Shown: positions 9,890 through 20,481 of the stretch, piece after piece
Layout of the letters: the number at the start of each line of letters is the position of its first letter
Numbering within the stretch: the stretch's first letter is position 1
NCBI RefSeq assembly: GCF_024396695.1
Contig: NZ_CP094359.1
Location: forward strand, 1,550,001-1,614,000
Length of the DNA stretch: 64,000 bases
From: Acidithiobacillus sp. YTS05
Lineage (GTDB): Bacteria > Pseudomonadota > Gammaproteobacteria > Acidithiobacillales > Acidithiobacillaceae
Direction: 5' to 3'
Made by a program: the position numbers and the translations under genes
Notes under the pieces: model-generated
The model's input: the letters and a program-made list of their open reading frames with translations, nothing else
Database searches by the model: none
What the model was told of the DNA's origin: nothing

Positions 9890-11128
9890 ATGGCTGTCTG
9901 CTGTGAGGACAATGAGCATGACCCCAGGGCAAAGAGCGTCGAAGAGGCGCTGGAAATCATCCTGGGGGCTTCCGTACCCCTTTCAGAAAGCGAGTGGCTG
10001 GCCCTGGACACCGCTCTGGACCGGGTTCTCGCCCGCGATCAGGTAGCCGCCAGCCCTATTCCTGCCTGGCCCAATTCCGCCATGGACGGCTATGCATTGC
10101 GTTCCAGCGATGGCGACACACCGCGGCAGGTCGTTGGCAGTTCCTTTGCCGGCCACCCCTATGTCGGCAGCGTCGCCCCAGGACAAGCCATTCGCATCAT
10201 GACCGGCGCCATTGTGCCGGAGGACTGCGACACCGTGGTTCCGCAAGAACAAACGCAACGGGATGGCGAAACCGTCCACTTCACCAGCTCCATTCGAGCG
10301 GGCGCCAACATTCGGGGAATTGGCGATGATCTGGCGCAAAGGGAAGTCGCCCTACCCGCCGGCACCCAGCTTCGTCCCAGTCAGATCGGCGTTCTAGCCA
10401 GTCTCGGTGTTGCAGAAGTGGAAGTTCTGCGGCGTTTGCGAGTGGCCTTCTTTTCTACCGGCGATGAATTACGGGCGGTCGGCGGCACCTTACGGGCTGG
10501 GGAAATCTACGACAGCAATCGTCACAGCCTGCTCGCCCTGCTCCGCCGCCTGGGTTGTGAAGCCATCGATCTGGGCCGTTTGCCAGACGATCCCGAACGT
10601 ATAGGCAATACCCTGCGCCACGCTGGCGCTACGGCAGATGTGCTGATTACCAGTGGTGGGGTCTCGGTCGGCGAAGCCGATTACATTGCCGAGCTGCTGC
10701 AGAGTCTGGGCAGTGTGCAGTTCTGGAAGATGAACATGAAGCCCGGTCGGCCGCTGGCCTTTGGCCGCATCGGCCAAGCGGACTTTTTCGGCCTGCCCGG
10801 CAACCCGGTGTCGACCATCGTTACCTTCTATCAGTTCGTGGCGCCGGCTTTGCGCAAACGCATGGGCTGCCGTGCTCCCTGGACGGCGCCGCGACTGCGT
10901 TTACCTTGTGCCACGCCCATCAAAAAGAAGCCGGGACGTACCGATTATCAGCGGGGTCGACTGCTGCCGGGGCCCGACGGATTGCAGGTGGCGCCGGTCA
11001 AGACGCAATCCTCGCACATTCTCACCGGCATGGCGCAGGCGGAGTGCTTTCTGGTCATCCCGGCAGAGAGCGGCGATCTGCCTGCCGGTACCATGGTCGA
11101 TGTGCAGCTACTCGAGGGCATGGTCTAA
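9890..11128 (+). CDS. moeA: Molybdopterin molybdenumtransferase MoeA
   Basis: MoeA inserts molybdate into adenylylated molybdopterin. The 412-residue product has the N-terminal MoeA signature (PNSAMDGYAL), the MoCF-binding core TSGGVSVGEADY and GLPGNPVS, and a C-terminal beta domain. The ATG at 9890 is chosen because GGAG lies 8 nt upstream; an ATG at 9875 inside mobB is an alternative adding five residues. It ends a mobA-mobB-moeA operon. Its stop codon faces the stop of the minus-strand nuclease gene with a 1-nt gap, so there is no room for separate terminators between the two. Confidence 0.94.
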   Translation: MAVCCEDNEHDPRAKSVEEALEIILGASVPLSESEWLALDTALDRVLARDQVAASPIPAWPNSAMDGYALRSSDGDTPRQVVGSSFAGHPYVGSVAPGQAIRIMTGAIVPEDCDTVVPQEQTQRDGETVHFTSSIRAGANIRGIGDDLAQREVALPAGTQLRPSQIGVLASLGVAEVEVLRRLRVAFFSTGDELRAVGGTLRAGEIYDSNRHSLLALLRRLGCEAIDLGRLPDDPERIGNTLRHAGATADVLITSGGVSVGEADYIAELLQSLGSVQFWKMNMKPGRPLAFGRIGQADFFGLPGNPVSTIVTFYQFVAPALRKRMGCRAPWTAPRLRLPCATPIKKKPGRTDYQRGRLLPGPDGLQVAPVKTQSSHILTGMAQAECFLVIPAESGDLPAGTMVDVQLLEGMV

Positions 11129-11129
11129 G

Positions 11130-11765
11130 CTAGTCTGCTCCATGCCGCGGCGCGTACGGCGTCGAGTGCGACCAGTGGTGCAGAAAGTTTTGCGCATACA
11201 GGGCATTGAGCGCTGCGTTTCCGCGCAGCACCAGGAGATTCTCGGCATTGGCCTGCTCCGCCGCCTTCGTAAAGTTGAAGCTGCCAGTGATCACCGTGGC
11301 GTCATCGATGACCATGACCTTGTTGTGTGCGATGGCATGCTGATCGTCGATGCGGGTATTGATCCCCTGATTGGCAAAGAAATCGGCCTCGGAATATTTC
11401 TGCGTACGTTGACTCTTGTCCAGTAGCACCCGCACTTCGACGCCCCGCTTTTGCGCCGCCAGCGCTGCCTTGGCAATCGCTGCGCTGGTAAAGCTATACG
11501 CCTGGATCCACAGACGCTGCCGCGCCTGGTTCATGGCGCCGACGACCACATCCGTCGTTCCCGGTGGCGGAGAAAAAGACACTTCGATCGTGCCTTGGGC
11601 AGCGATCGTTGTCGCGGATGGCGGCAGGGTCGCGCCGGCCTCCCGCAGTTGTTCGCCAGCAGAATGCAGCAGCGATTGCGAGTCTGCAGGAGCCAGTACC
11701 GCATACGCGCCAGAGGCCATTCCCAACAAGATCACAAAAAACGCGACCCTGCGCAGAGTGTTCAT
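11130..11765 (-). CDS. Exported phospholipase D-like nuclease (Nuc family)
   Basis: A 211-residue protein with one PLD catalytic motif: H-N-K-V-M-V-I-D-D followed by GSFNFTKAAEQANAEN. This is the single-HKD arrangement of the dimeric Nuc-type endonucleases (pKM101 Nuc, EDTA-resistant). The N-terminus MNTLRRVAFFVILLGMASGAYA is a clear signal peptide, so it acts in the periplasm or outside. The start at 11765 follows GGGGAG; the longer upstream frame is not coding. It is divergent from the photolyase and convergent with moeA, so it is probably monocistronic. Likely roles are DNA scavenging or breakdown of incoming DNA (inference). Phospholipase activity is an alternative. Confidence 0.82.
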   Translation of the reverse strand: MNTLRRVAFFVILLGMASGAYAVLAPADSQSLLHSAGEQLREAGATLPPSATTIAAQGTIEVSFSPPPGTTDVVVGAMNQARQRLWIQAYSFTSAAIAKAALAAQKRGVEVRVLLDKSQRTQKYSEADFFANQGINTRIDDQHAIAHNKVMVIDDATVITGSFNFTKAAEQANAENLLVLRGNAALNALYAQNFLHHWSHSTPYAPRHGAD

Positions 11766-11879
11766 GATTTCGCTCCCCACCGAATTTGCAGCATTGTCCC
11801 GGCCTGGCGCAGAATTGACAAGACCTTGTTTGCACCGATTTTTAGGATAGCGGCCTGCCATCGCCACTGAGGGATCCCC

Positions 11880-13310
11880 GTGACCAGTATCGTGCTGTTT
11901 CGCAATGACCTGCGCCTCGATGACCATCCGGCCTTTGCCCATGCGGTAGCGCGCGGCCCGGTGCTGCCGGTATTTTTGAGCGATCCTCGCGAAGAGCGCG
12001 GAGCAGCCTACCAGTGGTGGCAGCGGCAGAGCCTGCGCACGTTGGAAACCCGCCTCGCTGCCCTGTCGTTACCTCTGGTCTGCCGGCGTGGCAACAGCCT
12101 GGAAACCGTGCAGGAAATTGTCGAGCACAGTGGCGCCGACGCGGTGCTCTGGAATCGACGTTACGCCAAAGAGCAACGCGACGATGACGCTCGCCTCAAG
12201 GACGTTCTCCGGGAACGCGGCGTACAGGCGGAATCTTTTGCCGGTGACACCCTGTGCGAACCCTGGAAACTCCTGCGGGATGGCGCTCCCTACAAGGTCT
12301 TCAGCCCTTTCTGGAAGCGTTTTTTGCGCGACATCAGCGTCGACGCGCCCTTTACGCAGCCGCAGCAGGCACGGGCGGCTTCGCGCCTTCCCGCGTCAGA
12401 AGAGCCCGATAGCTGGGGCTGGGAACCTAAGGCCCCGGATTGGGCCAGTCGCTTTCTCGAGCACTGGCAACCCGGCGAGGACGGTGCCAGCGCGCGTCTC
12501 GAGGGATTTATCCGGGATAACTTGGCCGAGTATGCCAAGGGCCGCGATTATCCCGCCGCAGAAAAGGTATCCCGTCTGTCGCCGCACCTCGCGCATGGAG
12601 AGATCAGCCCGCGGCGCATCTGGCAGCGCCTGCAGGAAGTTGCTGCAGCCCAGCCCGAACTGCGTAAGGCGACGGACAAATTTCTCGCGGAACTGGGCTG
12701 GCGCGAGTTTTCCTGGCACCTGCTCTATCACTTTCCCGAATTACCCCATACCCCCCTGCGCGCGGAATTTGCGCAGTTCTCCTGGGCGCAAGACGATGAT
12801 TTGCTGCGCGCCTGGCAACACGGTCGAACCGGTTATCCGATTGTCGACGCGGGTATGCGCGAGCTTTGGCAAACCGGCTACCTGCACAATCGCGTGCGCA
12901 TGATCGTGGGCAGTTTTCTGGTGAAGGATCTTCTCTTGCCTTGGCAGCAGGGCGCAGCCTGGTTTTGGGATACCCTGGTCGACGCCTGTCCAGCCAGCAA
13001 CAACGCCTCCTGGCAATGGGTTGCGGGTTGCGGCACCGATGCCGCCCCGTATTTTCGCGTCTTCAACCCGGTACTGCAGGCGCAAAAATTCGATGACGAC
13101 GGGCACTATCAGCGGCGCTGGCTGCCCGAACTCGCCGCATTGCCAAACAAGCTGTTGCCGGAACCTTGGAGCGATCCGGGCCAAGTGCAGGCCAAGGGCA
13201 TCAAGCTAGGGCAAGACTATCCGTTACCTCTAGTGGACCATCACCAGGCCCGGGAGCGCGCCCTCGCGGCCTTCGCCACCATCAAGACGGAGCCCGTAAA
13301 CAACACGTAA
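11880..13310 (+). CDS. phrB: Deoxyribodipyrimidine photolyase
   Basis: A light-driven FAD enzyme that splits cyclobutane pyrimidine dimers. The 476-residue protein has the N-terminal antenna domain (TSIVLFRNDLRLDDHP) and the C-terminal FAD-binding domain. The latter shows GWREFSWHLLYHFP, GYPIVDAGMRELW and the diagnostic NNASWQWVAGCGTDAAPYFR, with tryptophans of the electron-transfer chain. It is a class I CPD type photolyase rather than a cryptochrome on these motifs. It starts with GTG at 11880 after GAGGGA. Twenty nucleotides after its stop begins a sigma-E-like promoter for a small RNA. Confidence 0.93.
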   Translation: MTSIVLFRNDLRLDDHPAFAHAVARGPVLPVFLSDPREERGAAYQWWQRQSLRTLETRLAALSLPLVCRRGNSLETVQEIVEHSGADAVLWNRRYAKEQRDDDARLKDVLRERGVQAESFAGDTLCEPWKLLRDGAPYKVFSPFWKRFLRDISVDAPFTQPQQARAASRLPASEEPDSWGWEPKAPDWASRFLEHWQPGEDGASARLEGFIRDNLAEYAKGRDYPAAEKVSRLSPHLAHGEISPRRIWQRLQEVAAAQPELRKATDKFLAELGWREFSWHLLYHFPELPHTPLRAEFAQFSWAQDDDLLRAWQHGRTGYPIVDAGMRELWQTGYLHNRVRMIVGSFLVKDLLLPWQQGAAWFWDTLVDACPASNNASWQWVAGCGTDAAPYFRVFNPVLQAQKFDDDGHYQRRWLPELAALPNKLLPEPWSDPGQVQAKGIKLGQDYPLPLVDHHQARERALAAFATIKTEPVNNT

Positions 13311-13330
13311 CAATTTCCGTTGGGGACTCA

Positions 13331-13359
13331 GGAACTTTTCCAGGACCCCTGGTTCTAAA
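13331..13359 (+). promoter_or_regulatory. Predicted sigma-E (ECF) type promoter of sRNA 1
   Basis: GGAACTT at 13331-13337, a 16-nt spacer and TCTAAA at 13354-13359 match the RpoE consensus known from E. coli (GGAACTT, 15-16 nt, TCTRA). No good sigma-70 promoter is visible at the equivalent position. The predicted start is near 13365, directly before a 5' hairpin. The distance from the -10 element to the conserved RNA core matches that of the second promoter at 13472-13500. This is inference from sequence. Confidence 0.62.
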
Positions 13360-13364
13360 TCGTT

Positions 13365-13451
13365 GCAAGCAGCTGTGATGGTTGCGAGCGCATGTTTCTT
13401 CCTCCTTTGGTGGTTTTGGGCGGCCCCTTCCGGTGCCGCCCTCTTTTTTTT
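13365..13451 (+). ncRNA. Candidate small RNA 1 with anti-Shine-Dalgarno motif
   Basis: About 87 nt. From 5' to 3': an imperfect stem (13361-13368 against 13382-13390, one bulge), a single-stranded core sharing GCGAGCGCATGTTTCTT with sRNA 2, the octamer CCTCCTTT (13401-13408), then GTGGTTTT and a strong intrinsic terminator (stem GGGCGGC/GCCGCCC, 13418-13441, followed by T-rich tract). CCUCCUUU is complementary to an AAAGGAGG ribosome binding site. The layout (5' hairpin, unpaired seed, terminator) is that of Hfq-type trans-acting sRNAs. No expression evidence is available here. A short peptide from the internal ATG is unlikely because it would run through the terminator. Confidence 0.62.
13418..13451 (+). 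terminator. Intrinsic terminator of sRNA 1
   Basis: A 7-bp stem GGGCGGC (13418-13424) and GCCGCCC (13435-13441) with a 10-nt loop, followed by TCTTTTTTTT. It is strong by eye. It also closes the phrB transcription unit. Confidence 0.85.
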
Positions 13452-13471
13452 CCGACCGGTCGGGATGTTTC

Positions 13472-13500
13472 TTGCAAGAAGATCGAGCAAATGCTAATAT
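13472..13500 (+). promoter_or_regulatory. Predicted sigma-70 type promoter of sRNA 2
   Basis: TTGCAA at 13472-13477, exactly 17 nt, then TAATAT at 13495-13500 preceded by TGC (partly extended -10). The transcript would start near 13507 at the foot of an 11-bp hairpin. This promoter differs in type from the sigma-E-like one of sRNA 1. Confidence 0.7.
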
Positions 13501-13506
13501 TGACTC

Positions 13507-13583
13507 TCGTGGTCAACTTTGACCGCGAGCGCATGTTTCTTTCCTCCTTTGTGGTTTTGGGGCTTTCTGTAGCCCCTTTTTTT
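13507..13583 (+). ncRNA. Candidate small RNA 2, sibling of sRNA 1
   Basis: About 77 nt. The 5' stem pairs CTCGTGGTCAA with TTGACCGCGAG (within 13505-13529; 10 Watson-Crick pairs and one wobble). The unpaired core follows and repeats sRNA 1 almost exactly: GCGAGCGCATGTTTCTT, one extra T, CCTCCTTT at 13543-13550, GTGGTTTT. An intrinsic terminator ends it. The 5' stems of the two copies differ in sequence although both fold, and the core is identical; that pattern indicates selection on structure and on the core. Alternatively it is an attenuated leader of the hydrolase gene that begins 16 nt downstream. Confidence 0.66.
13559..13583 (+). terminator. Intrinsic terminator of sRNA 2
   Basis: GGGGCT (13559-13564), loop TTCTGT, AGCCCC (13571-13576), then seven T residues. 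It ends 16 nt before the hydrolase ATG, so that gene needs its own start site or read-through. Confidence 0.85.
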
Positions 13584-13599
13584 GTGCCATGCTTGCCAC

Positions 13600-14391
13600 A
13601 TGCAGCTTGCCACGGAAAACCCCTTCGAGACTCCAGTTCGCAATGGCGAGGTCCTGCGCGGTTACTTTCAGGATTCCGGGCGGGGAGTCACCGGCGTCTT
13701 TCTCCCGGGCTTTGCCTCCGACTTGAACGGCAGCAAATCGCAGCTTCTCGCCCGCCATGCGCAGCAAAATCAAAGGTCATGGCTGCGCTTCGACTATCGC
13801 GGCATGGGTATCTCCGACGGCAGTTTTGCCGAACTGAGCATCTCCCGCTATCTGGAAGACGTGGAAGCCATACTAAACGCCTTGCCGTCCCGGCCGATTT
13901 TCCTCGTTGCTTCGAGCATGGGCGGCTGGGTAGCGACCCGTGCCGCCCAACTCTGGCCTGAGCGCATCCGCGCCCTGCTGCTCATCGCCCCCGCCTACAA
14001 CTTCATCCGGGACTACTTTGCTGCCCTCCCTCCAGAGGCGCAACAGGCATGGCAACATTCTGGGCTGCACGATTGGTCGCTCGGCAGCAACGGCCCGGTG
14101 TATCAGCTCGGCTTCGACGCCGTGCGTGATGCGGCGCGTCACGATGTGCTGCAGGATCCTCCGCGCCTGGAGATTCCGGTCACCATTCTGCATGGCTCCG
14201 CGGATGAAGCCGTTCCCCTACAACGGAGCTTTCAGTTTGCCGACCGGGCACGAGCCCAGCCGCTGGCCATCCAAACCCTGCCCGGCGTAAACCATCGCCT
14301 GCAAGGTGCAGATCAACAGCTCCTTGCTGCAGTAGAGAGCAGTTTTGCCCACATCAAAAACGACAGAACTCTTGTAAACTCAGTTGCTTAG
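13600..14391 (+). CDS. Alpha/beta hydrolase
   Basis: A 263-residue cytosolic alpha/beta-hydrolase of the YqiA/dienelactone-hydrolase-like type. The nucleophile elbow is ASSMGGW, the acid is in HGSADEAVP and the histidine in GVNHRLQG, giving a complete Ser-Asp-His triad. The substrate is unknown; short acyl or peptide esters are typical for the fold. Start choice: ATG at 13600; a TTG at 13582 is in frame but lies inside the terminator of sRNA 2. No Shine-Dalgarno sequence precedes the ATG. The gene faces ligA, whose stop is 58 nt away. Confidence 0.82.
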   Translation: MQLATENPFETPVRNGEVLRGYFQDSGRGVTGVFLPGFASDLNGSKSQLLARHAQQNQRSWLRFDYRGMGISDGSFAELSISRYLEDVEAILNALPSRPIFLVASSMGGWVATRAAQLWPERIRALLLIAPAYNFIRDYFAALPPEAQQAWQHSGLHDWSLGSNGPVYQLGFDAVRDAARHDVLQDPPRLEIPVTILHGSADEAVPLQRSFQFADRARAQPLAIQTLPGVNHRLQGADQQLLAAVESSFAHIKNDRTLVNSVA

Positions 14392-14449
14392 CACAGAACG
14401 CAATGCCGCCCTCTCGCCGCAGGCTCGACGAGTCCGGCGACGCAACGCT

Positions 14450-16489
<2,040 letters not shown>

Positions 16490-16582
16490 TTACTGTCCGT
16501 AGTATAGGGATTGTGTCCCTGGCCGAAAATCGGGATATCTGCATGCCATGGCTGCGACTGTACGGAACCTTCCGCCGGACGT

Positions 16583-16588
16583 TATAAT
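16583..16588 (+). promoter_or_regulatory. -10 element of the Bax-inhibitor-1 gene
   Basis: A perfect TATAAT, 84 nt before the ATG at 16673. The -35 position (around 16560-16566) holds only TACGGA-like sequence, so it is a weak or activator-dependent promoter, or the assignment is chance. Confidence 0.4.
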
Positions 16589-16672
16589 CCAAGCAATTGA
16601 AAAGCTGGGCCCTTGTGTTTTCTACCAGATGCCCACAACATGGAGAGAGCGGTATTTTTCAGGAGTCACGCG

Positions 16673-17371
16673 ATGAACTATGATCAAAAGCCCTATCAGT
16701 TTCCTGACGGCATGAATCCCTACGGGAATCAAGCGCCGGCCCTGAGCCGTGGTAGCCTCATGGCCAAGACCTACGGCTTGCTCGCCGCCACCCTCGGGGT
16801 TTCGGCCATTGCCTCGATCTATGGGATGAGCTCGCCCTTTGCGTATCAGCATCCCATTTTGCTGATGATCGGCTCCTTCATCCTGCTCTTTGCGGTCCAG
16901 TATACCGGCGCGCATCGCAGCCCCTTTGCCGTGCCTCTGGTATTTGCCTTTGCCGCGGGTATGGGCATGATGATGGGACCGGGCATTGCCATGTATTTGC
17001 GTATGCCCGACGGACCGCAGATCATCGCGACGGCATTGGGGACCACTGCGGTCATGTTTGTCGGTCTTTCCGCCTATGCCATGACCACGCGCAGGAACTT
17101 CAGCAATATGGCCGGATTCCTGATGACGGGTCTGATCCTGGCCATCCTGGTCTCCCTGCTGAATATGTTCCTGCTGCACATGCCCGCACTGCAGCTCGCG
17201 ATTGCCGGGGTGCTGGTCATTGTCTTCAGCGGTCTGATCATCTTTGATACCCAGCGCATGGTGCAGGGCGGCATTCAGGAACCGGTGTTGCTGGTCGTCG
17301 GTCTGTATCTCGACATCATCAACCTCTTCATGGCGCTGCTGGAGATCTTCGGCGGCACGAGCCGAAATTGA
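16673..17371 (+). CDS. Bax inhibitor-1/YccA family membrane protein
   Basis: A 232-residue inner membrane protein with about seven transmembrane helices. A short hydrophilic N-terminus (MNYDQKPYQFPDGMNP) precedes them. The family signature region appears as LYLDIINLFMALLEIFGG, preceded by FSGLIIFDTQRM. Relatives such as E. coli YccA modulate FtsH proteolysis, and others conduct calcium or protons; which applies is unknown. The ATG follows AGGAG; an upstream frame from 16613 lacks a ribosome site. It is monocistronic: an intrinsic terminator follows 20 nt after the stop. Confidence 0.88.
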   Translation: MNYDQKPYQFPDGMNPYGNQAPALSRGSLMAKTYGLLAATLGVSAIASIYGMSSPFAYQHPILLMIGSFILLFAVQYTGAHRSPFAVPLVFAFAAGMGMMMGPGIAMYLRMPDGPQIIATALGTTAVMFVGLSAYAMTTRRNFSNMAGFLMTGLILAILVSLLNMFLLHMPALQLAIAGVLVIVFSGLIIFDTQRMVQGGIQEPVLLVVGLYLDIINLFMALLEIFGGTSRN

Positions 17372-17390
17372 CGGCATAGCGTTGCAACTC

Positions 17391-17423
17391 GCCCCGATGC
17401 TTCGCCATCGGGGCTTTTGTTTT
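17391..17423 (+). terminator. Intrinsic terminator after the Bax-inhibitor gene
   Basis: GCCCCGATG (17391-17399) pairs with CATCGGGGC around a CTTCGC loop, then TTTTGTTTT. It isolates mutS transcription, whose ATG is 40 nt further on. Confidence 0.88.
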
Positions 17424-17461
17424 CTATTCATGTACTACGACAAGGTCGCACGCCGTTCCCG

Positions 17462-20017
17462 ATGAGCGCCAATCACGAGCATACCCCGGTCATGCGCCAG
17501 TATCTCGCGCTCAAGGCCGAGAATCCCGACGCCCTGCTCTTCTTTCGTATGGGCGACTTTTACGAACTGTTTTACGAGGATGCCAGCCGCGTTGCGGAGT
17601 TGCTGGGCATTGCCCTGACCACCCGCGGGCAAAGCGCCGGCGCGCCCATTCCCATGGCGGGAGTACCGATCCACAGCGCCGAGGCCTACCTCGCCCGCCT
17701 GGTACGCGCCGGGCTCAAAGTGGCGATTGCCGAACAGATCGGCGATCCGGCGCTGGCCAAGGGGCCGGTGGAGCGTTCCATCAGCCGTGTTCTGACTCCT
17801 GGGACGCTGGTCGACGCCAGCCTGCTGGAACCCGAGCAGGAATCGCTATTGGCCGCCCTCTGTCCAGGATCCGAGAATACTTGGGGCTTGGCGCTGCTCT
17901 CCGTCGCCAGCGGCGAATTGCGGGTGCAAGATTTTGCTTCCCAAGCGACGCTGGCCGACCGTCTGCGGCAACTGCAGCCGGCGGAGATTCTGCTACCGGA
18001 GGGTCAAGAGATATTCTCCGGCTTGGCGCCAGAGCGCTGCCAGCAGATCAGCCAGAAATCTTTTCAGCAGAATATCAGTGAGCGGGTTCTGCAGCGCTAC
18101 TTCGGCAACCGTCTGGGCAGTTTTGGGGTTGCCGATCATCCTCTCGCGTTGCGCGCCGCTGCCGCCGTCCTCGACTATGCCGAATCGCGGCTCAAAATCT
18201 CCCTTGCCCAGGTGCAGCGCATCACCCCGGAGCGCCCCGCGGAAATCCTGGGAATCGACGCCAACGCGCTGCGCTCCCTGGAAATTCTGGCCGGGCGGGA
18301 CAACGACGGTCCCAGCCTCTGGCGCTTGCTGCAACATTGCCAAACCCCCATGGCCGCGCGCCTTTTGCGTCGCTGGCTCTTGCGACCCCTACGCCAAGGC
18401 GAGGAGCTTCTAATACGTCAACAGCGGGTTGCGCAGCTGGTAGAAGGATCTCGGTATCGAAATCTTCAGCAATCCCTGCATGGGCTTGCCGATATCGAGC
18501 GCGTACTGACTCGCGTTGCCCTGGAGCGTGCCAGCCCGCGCGATCTGGGCCAGTTGCGGCATTTTCTGCAGCGCCTGCCGGAGATCCTTGCTGCCATCGC
18601 AGCCGCCCAGGAATCTGCCAGCCCCACGGTCGCCAGTGCAGATCTGGAAAGATTCGCGCAGTTGCAAGGTCTTTTGGAACGTGCCCTCGTCGACGAGTTA
18701 CCCCTGAGCCAGCGCGATGGCGGCTATCTGCGCGATGACTACGATCCCGAGTTGGGGGCCCTGCGTCACGCCGAGCAAAATGTGGGGCAGGAGCTGGCAG
18801 ACCTCGAAGCGGCCGAACGGGAGCGCAGCGGCATCGCCCAGCTGCGCGTCCAGTTCAATCGCGTGCACGGCTATTTCATCGAGATTCCACGCAGCTACGA
18901 GGGGCCGGTACCCGCCGACTATCGACGCCGACAAAGCACCAAAAATGCCGAGCGCTTCAGTAACGTCACCCTGAAGGAAATCGAAGATAGGGTCTTGTCT
19001 GCGGAAAGCCGCGCCCTCTCGCGTGAAAAAGCGCTCTACACGGAGCTTTTGCATACGGTAGCAGAACAGCTTCCCGCCCTGCAGGAAGTGCTCGCAGAAA
19101 TCGCGCAGTGGGACCTGCTCGCCAATTTTGCCGAACGGGCCCATAGCTTGCGCTGGATAGCGCCAGAATTTTGCGACGAGGCGGTGCTGGAGATTGCAGC
19201 GGGGAGACACCCGTTGGTGGAAGTCGAGCTGGGCGCGCACTTTGTCCCCAACGATCTGCACTTGCATGACGAGCGGCGTATGCTGCTGATCACCGGCCCC
19301 AACATGGGCGGCAAATCCACCTACATGCGCCAGGTGGCGCTGATCGTCTTTCTGGCCCACATTGGCTGCTGGGTTCCGGCGCAAGCGGCGCGGCTGGGTC
19401 CGGTGGATCAGATTTTTACCCGCATTGGTGCCGCCGACGACCTCGCCGGCGGACGCTCGACCTTTATGGTAGAGATGCAGGAAAGCGCGCAGATCCTCCA
19501 TCTGGCAACAGCAGAGAGCTTGATCATTCTGGATGAGATTGGACGCGGTACCGCTACCTACGATGGCCTCGCGATTGCCTGGGCCACTGCCGAGGAGCTG
19601 CTACGCAAAGGGAGTTACACCCTCTTCGCCACCCACTACTTCGAGCTGACCGATATGCAGCATCCCCTGCTGGCAAACGTCCATGTCGATGCCTTGGCGG
19701 CCAACGATCGCGTCACCTTCCTGCATCAGATCGAGGATGGACCGGCAACGCAAAGCTTTGGACTGGCAGTTGCTCGCCTGGCCGGCTTGCCGGATACCGT
19801 TCTGCAGAGCGCGCGAGCGCGTCTGGCGAGCCTGGAAGATCCAGCGCGTGCCCCCATCGCAGAGCCCCAAAGCGCCACACAGCAATTATCCCTCTTTATC
19901 GATGCACCGCATCCAGCGATTCAGGCCTTACGGGAAATCGATCCGGAGGACTTCAGTCCCCGTGCTGCCCTAGAGGCGTTGTTCCGACTGCGTCGCCTCG
20001 TCGAGGAGAGCGACTGA
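17462..20017 (+). CDS. mutS: DNA mismatch repair protein MutS
   Basis: MutS recognises mismatches and recruits MutL. The 851-residue MutS1 has the mismatch-reading Phe-x-Glu in [13 protein letters not shown], connector, lever and clamp domains, Walker [10 protein letters not shown], the following helix and [13 protein letters not shown] (Walker B and signature), and a C-terminal helix-turn-helix region. The ATG at 17462 gives the canonical [15 protein letters not shown] start. The longer frame begins in the preceding terminator. The ribosome site is weak. The stop codon is embedded in a terminator hairpin. No mutL is near. Confidence 0.97.
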   Translation: MSANHEHTPVMRQYLALKAENPDALLFFRMGDFYELFYEDASRVAELLGIALTTRGQSAGAPIPMAGVPIHSAEAYLARLVRAGLKVAIAEQIGDPALAKGPVERSISRVLTPGTLVDASLLEPEQESLLAALCPGSENTWGLALLSVASGELRVQDFASQATLADRLRQLQPAEILLPEGQEIFSGLAPERCQQISQKSFQQNISERVLQRYFGNRLGSFGVADHPLALRAAAAVLDYAESRLKISLAQVQRITPERPAEILGIDANALRSLEILAGRDNDGPSLWRLLQHCQTPMAARLLRRWLLRPLRQGEELLIRQQRVAQLVEGSRYRNLQQSLHGLADIERVLTRVALERASPRDLGQLRHFLQRLPEILAAIAAAQESASPTVASADLERFAQLQGLLERALVDELPLSQRDGGYLRDDYDPELGALRHAEQNVGQELADLEAAERERSGIAQLRVQFNRVHGYFIEIPRSYEGPVPADYRRRQSTKNAERFSNVTLKEIEDRVLSAESRALSREKALYTELLHTVAEQLPALQEVLAEIAQWDLLANFAERAHSLRWIAPEFCDEAVLEIAAGRHPLVEVELGAHFVPNDLHLHDERRMLLITGPNMGGKSTYMRQVALIVFLAHIGCWVPAQAARLGPVDQIFTRIGAADDLAGGRSTFMVEMQESAQILHLATAESLIILDEIGRGTATYDGLAIAWATAEELLRKGSYTLFATHYFELTDMQHPLLANVHVDALAANDRVTFLHQIEDGPATQSFGLAVARLAGLPDTVLQSARARLASLEDPARAPIAEPQSATQQLSLFIDAPHPAIQALREIDPEDFSPRAALEALFRLRRLVEESD

Positions 20018-20040
20018 GACGCCAAGCTTGGCGTCTCTTT
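20016..20040 (+). terminator. mutS terminator
   Basis: A perfect palindrome GAGACGCC-AAGCTT-GGCGTCTC followed by TTT. Its first bases overlap the mutS TGA codon, so the ribosome will cover the 5' arm as it terminates translation. Confidence 0.75.
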
Positions 20041-20080
20041 CGGAACTTGCCCAGCAGGGGTATAGTCTAACGCGTAACAA

Positions 20081-20447
20081 GGGGGCGACCGGCTTCGACG
20101 CAGGTCGCGAAGCCTTCGGTGCATGCAGAGCTGCGGTTCGCTCTTAAAACTGATCGCAGATTCATAATTGCCAACGACAGCAATTACGCCCTCGCTGCGT
20201 AAGCAGTGAGCCCTCCGCCCGGGTTTGTCCATGGGTCCGGTGGCCGCAAGGCCTGCGGGGGGTCGACGAAACATGGAATCGTGCCGGATCTGGTCGGTGG
20301 GTCCCGCATTAAAGTAAAGCCGAATCGCTGGGTGCGCATCCTGTTTGTCGGAGTCGCGCCGGGTTAAAACCCAATAGACAAACTACGCATGTAGATCCGG
20401 TGGTCTAGGTCTTGCGGACGCGGGTTCAATTCCCGCCGCCTCCACCA
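20081..20447 (+). ncRNA. ssrA: Transfer-messenger RNA (tmRNA)
   Basis: A 367-nt tmRNA that rescues stalled ribosomes and tags proteins for proteolysis. The 5' end GGGGGCGACCGGCTTCGACG and the 3' end with GGTTCAATTCCCGCC and encoded CCA are the tRNA-like ends. The resume codon GCC at 20170 starts a tag reading ANDSNYALAA, ending with TAA at 20200-20202. The coding region is followed by pseudoknot sequences. A likely -10 (TATAGT) is at 20061-20066; no convincing -35 is visible. The 3' end is a known class of integration target and accessory genes follow it. Confidence 0.97.
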
Positions 20448-20450
20448 AAT

Positions 20451-20481
20451 TGAAGGGCTGGGATAATCTCCGGGCCCTTTT
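20451..20481 (+). terminator. tmRNA terminator
   Basis: AAGGGC pairs with GCCCTT across an interior containing GGGA/TCC, followed by TTTTTC. It lies directly after the tmRNA CCA end. Confidence 0.7.

Noticed and set aside
13391..13450. Small peptide starting at the ATG inside each sRNA core
   Set aside because: No ribosome site before the ATG, and the frames run through the terminators and differ in sequence between the two copies.
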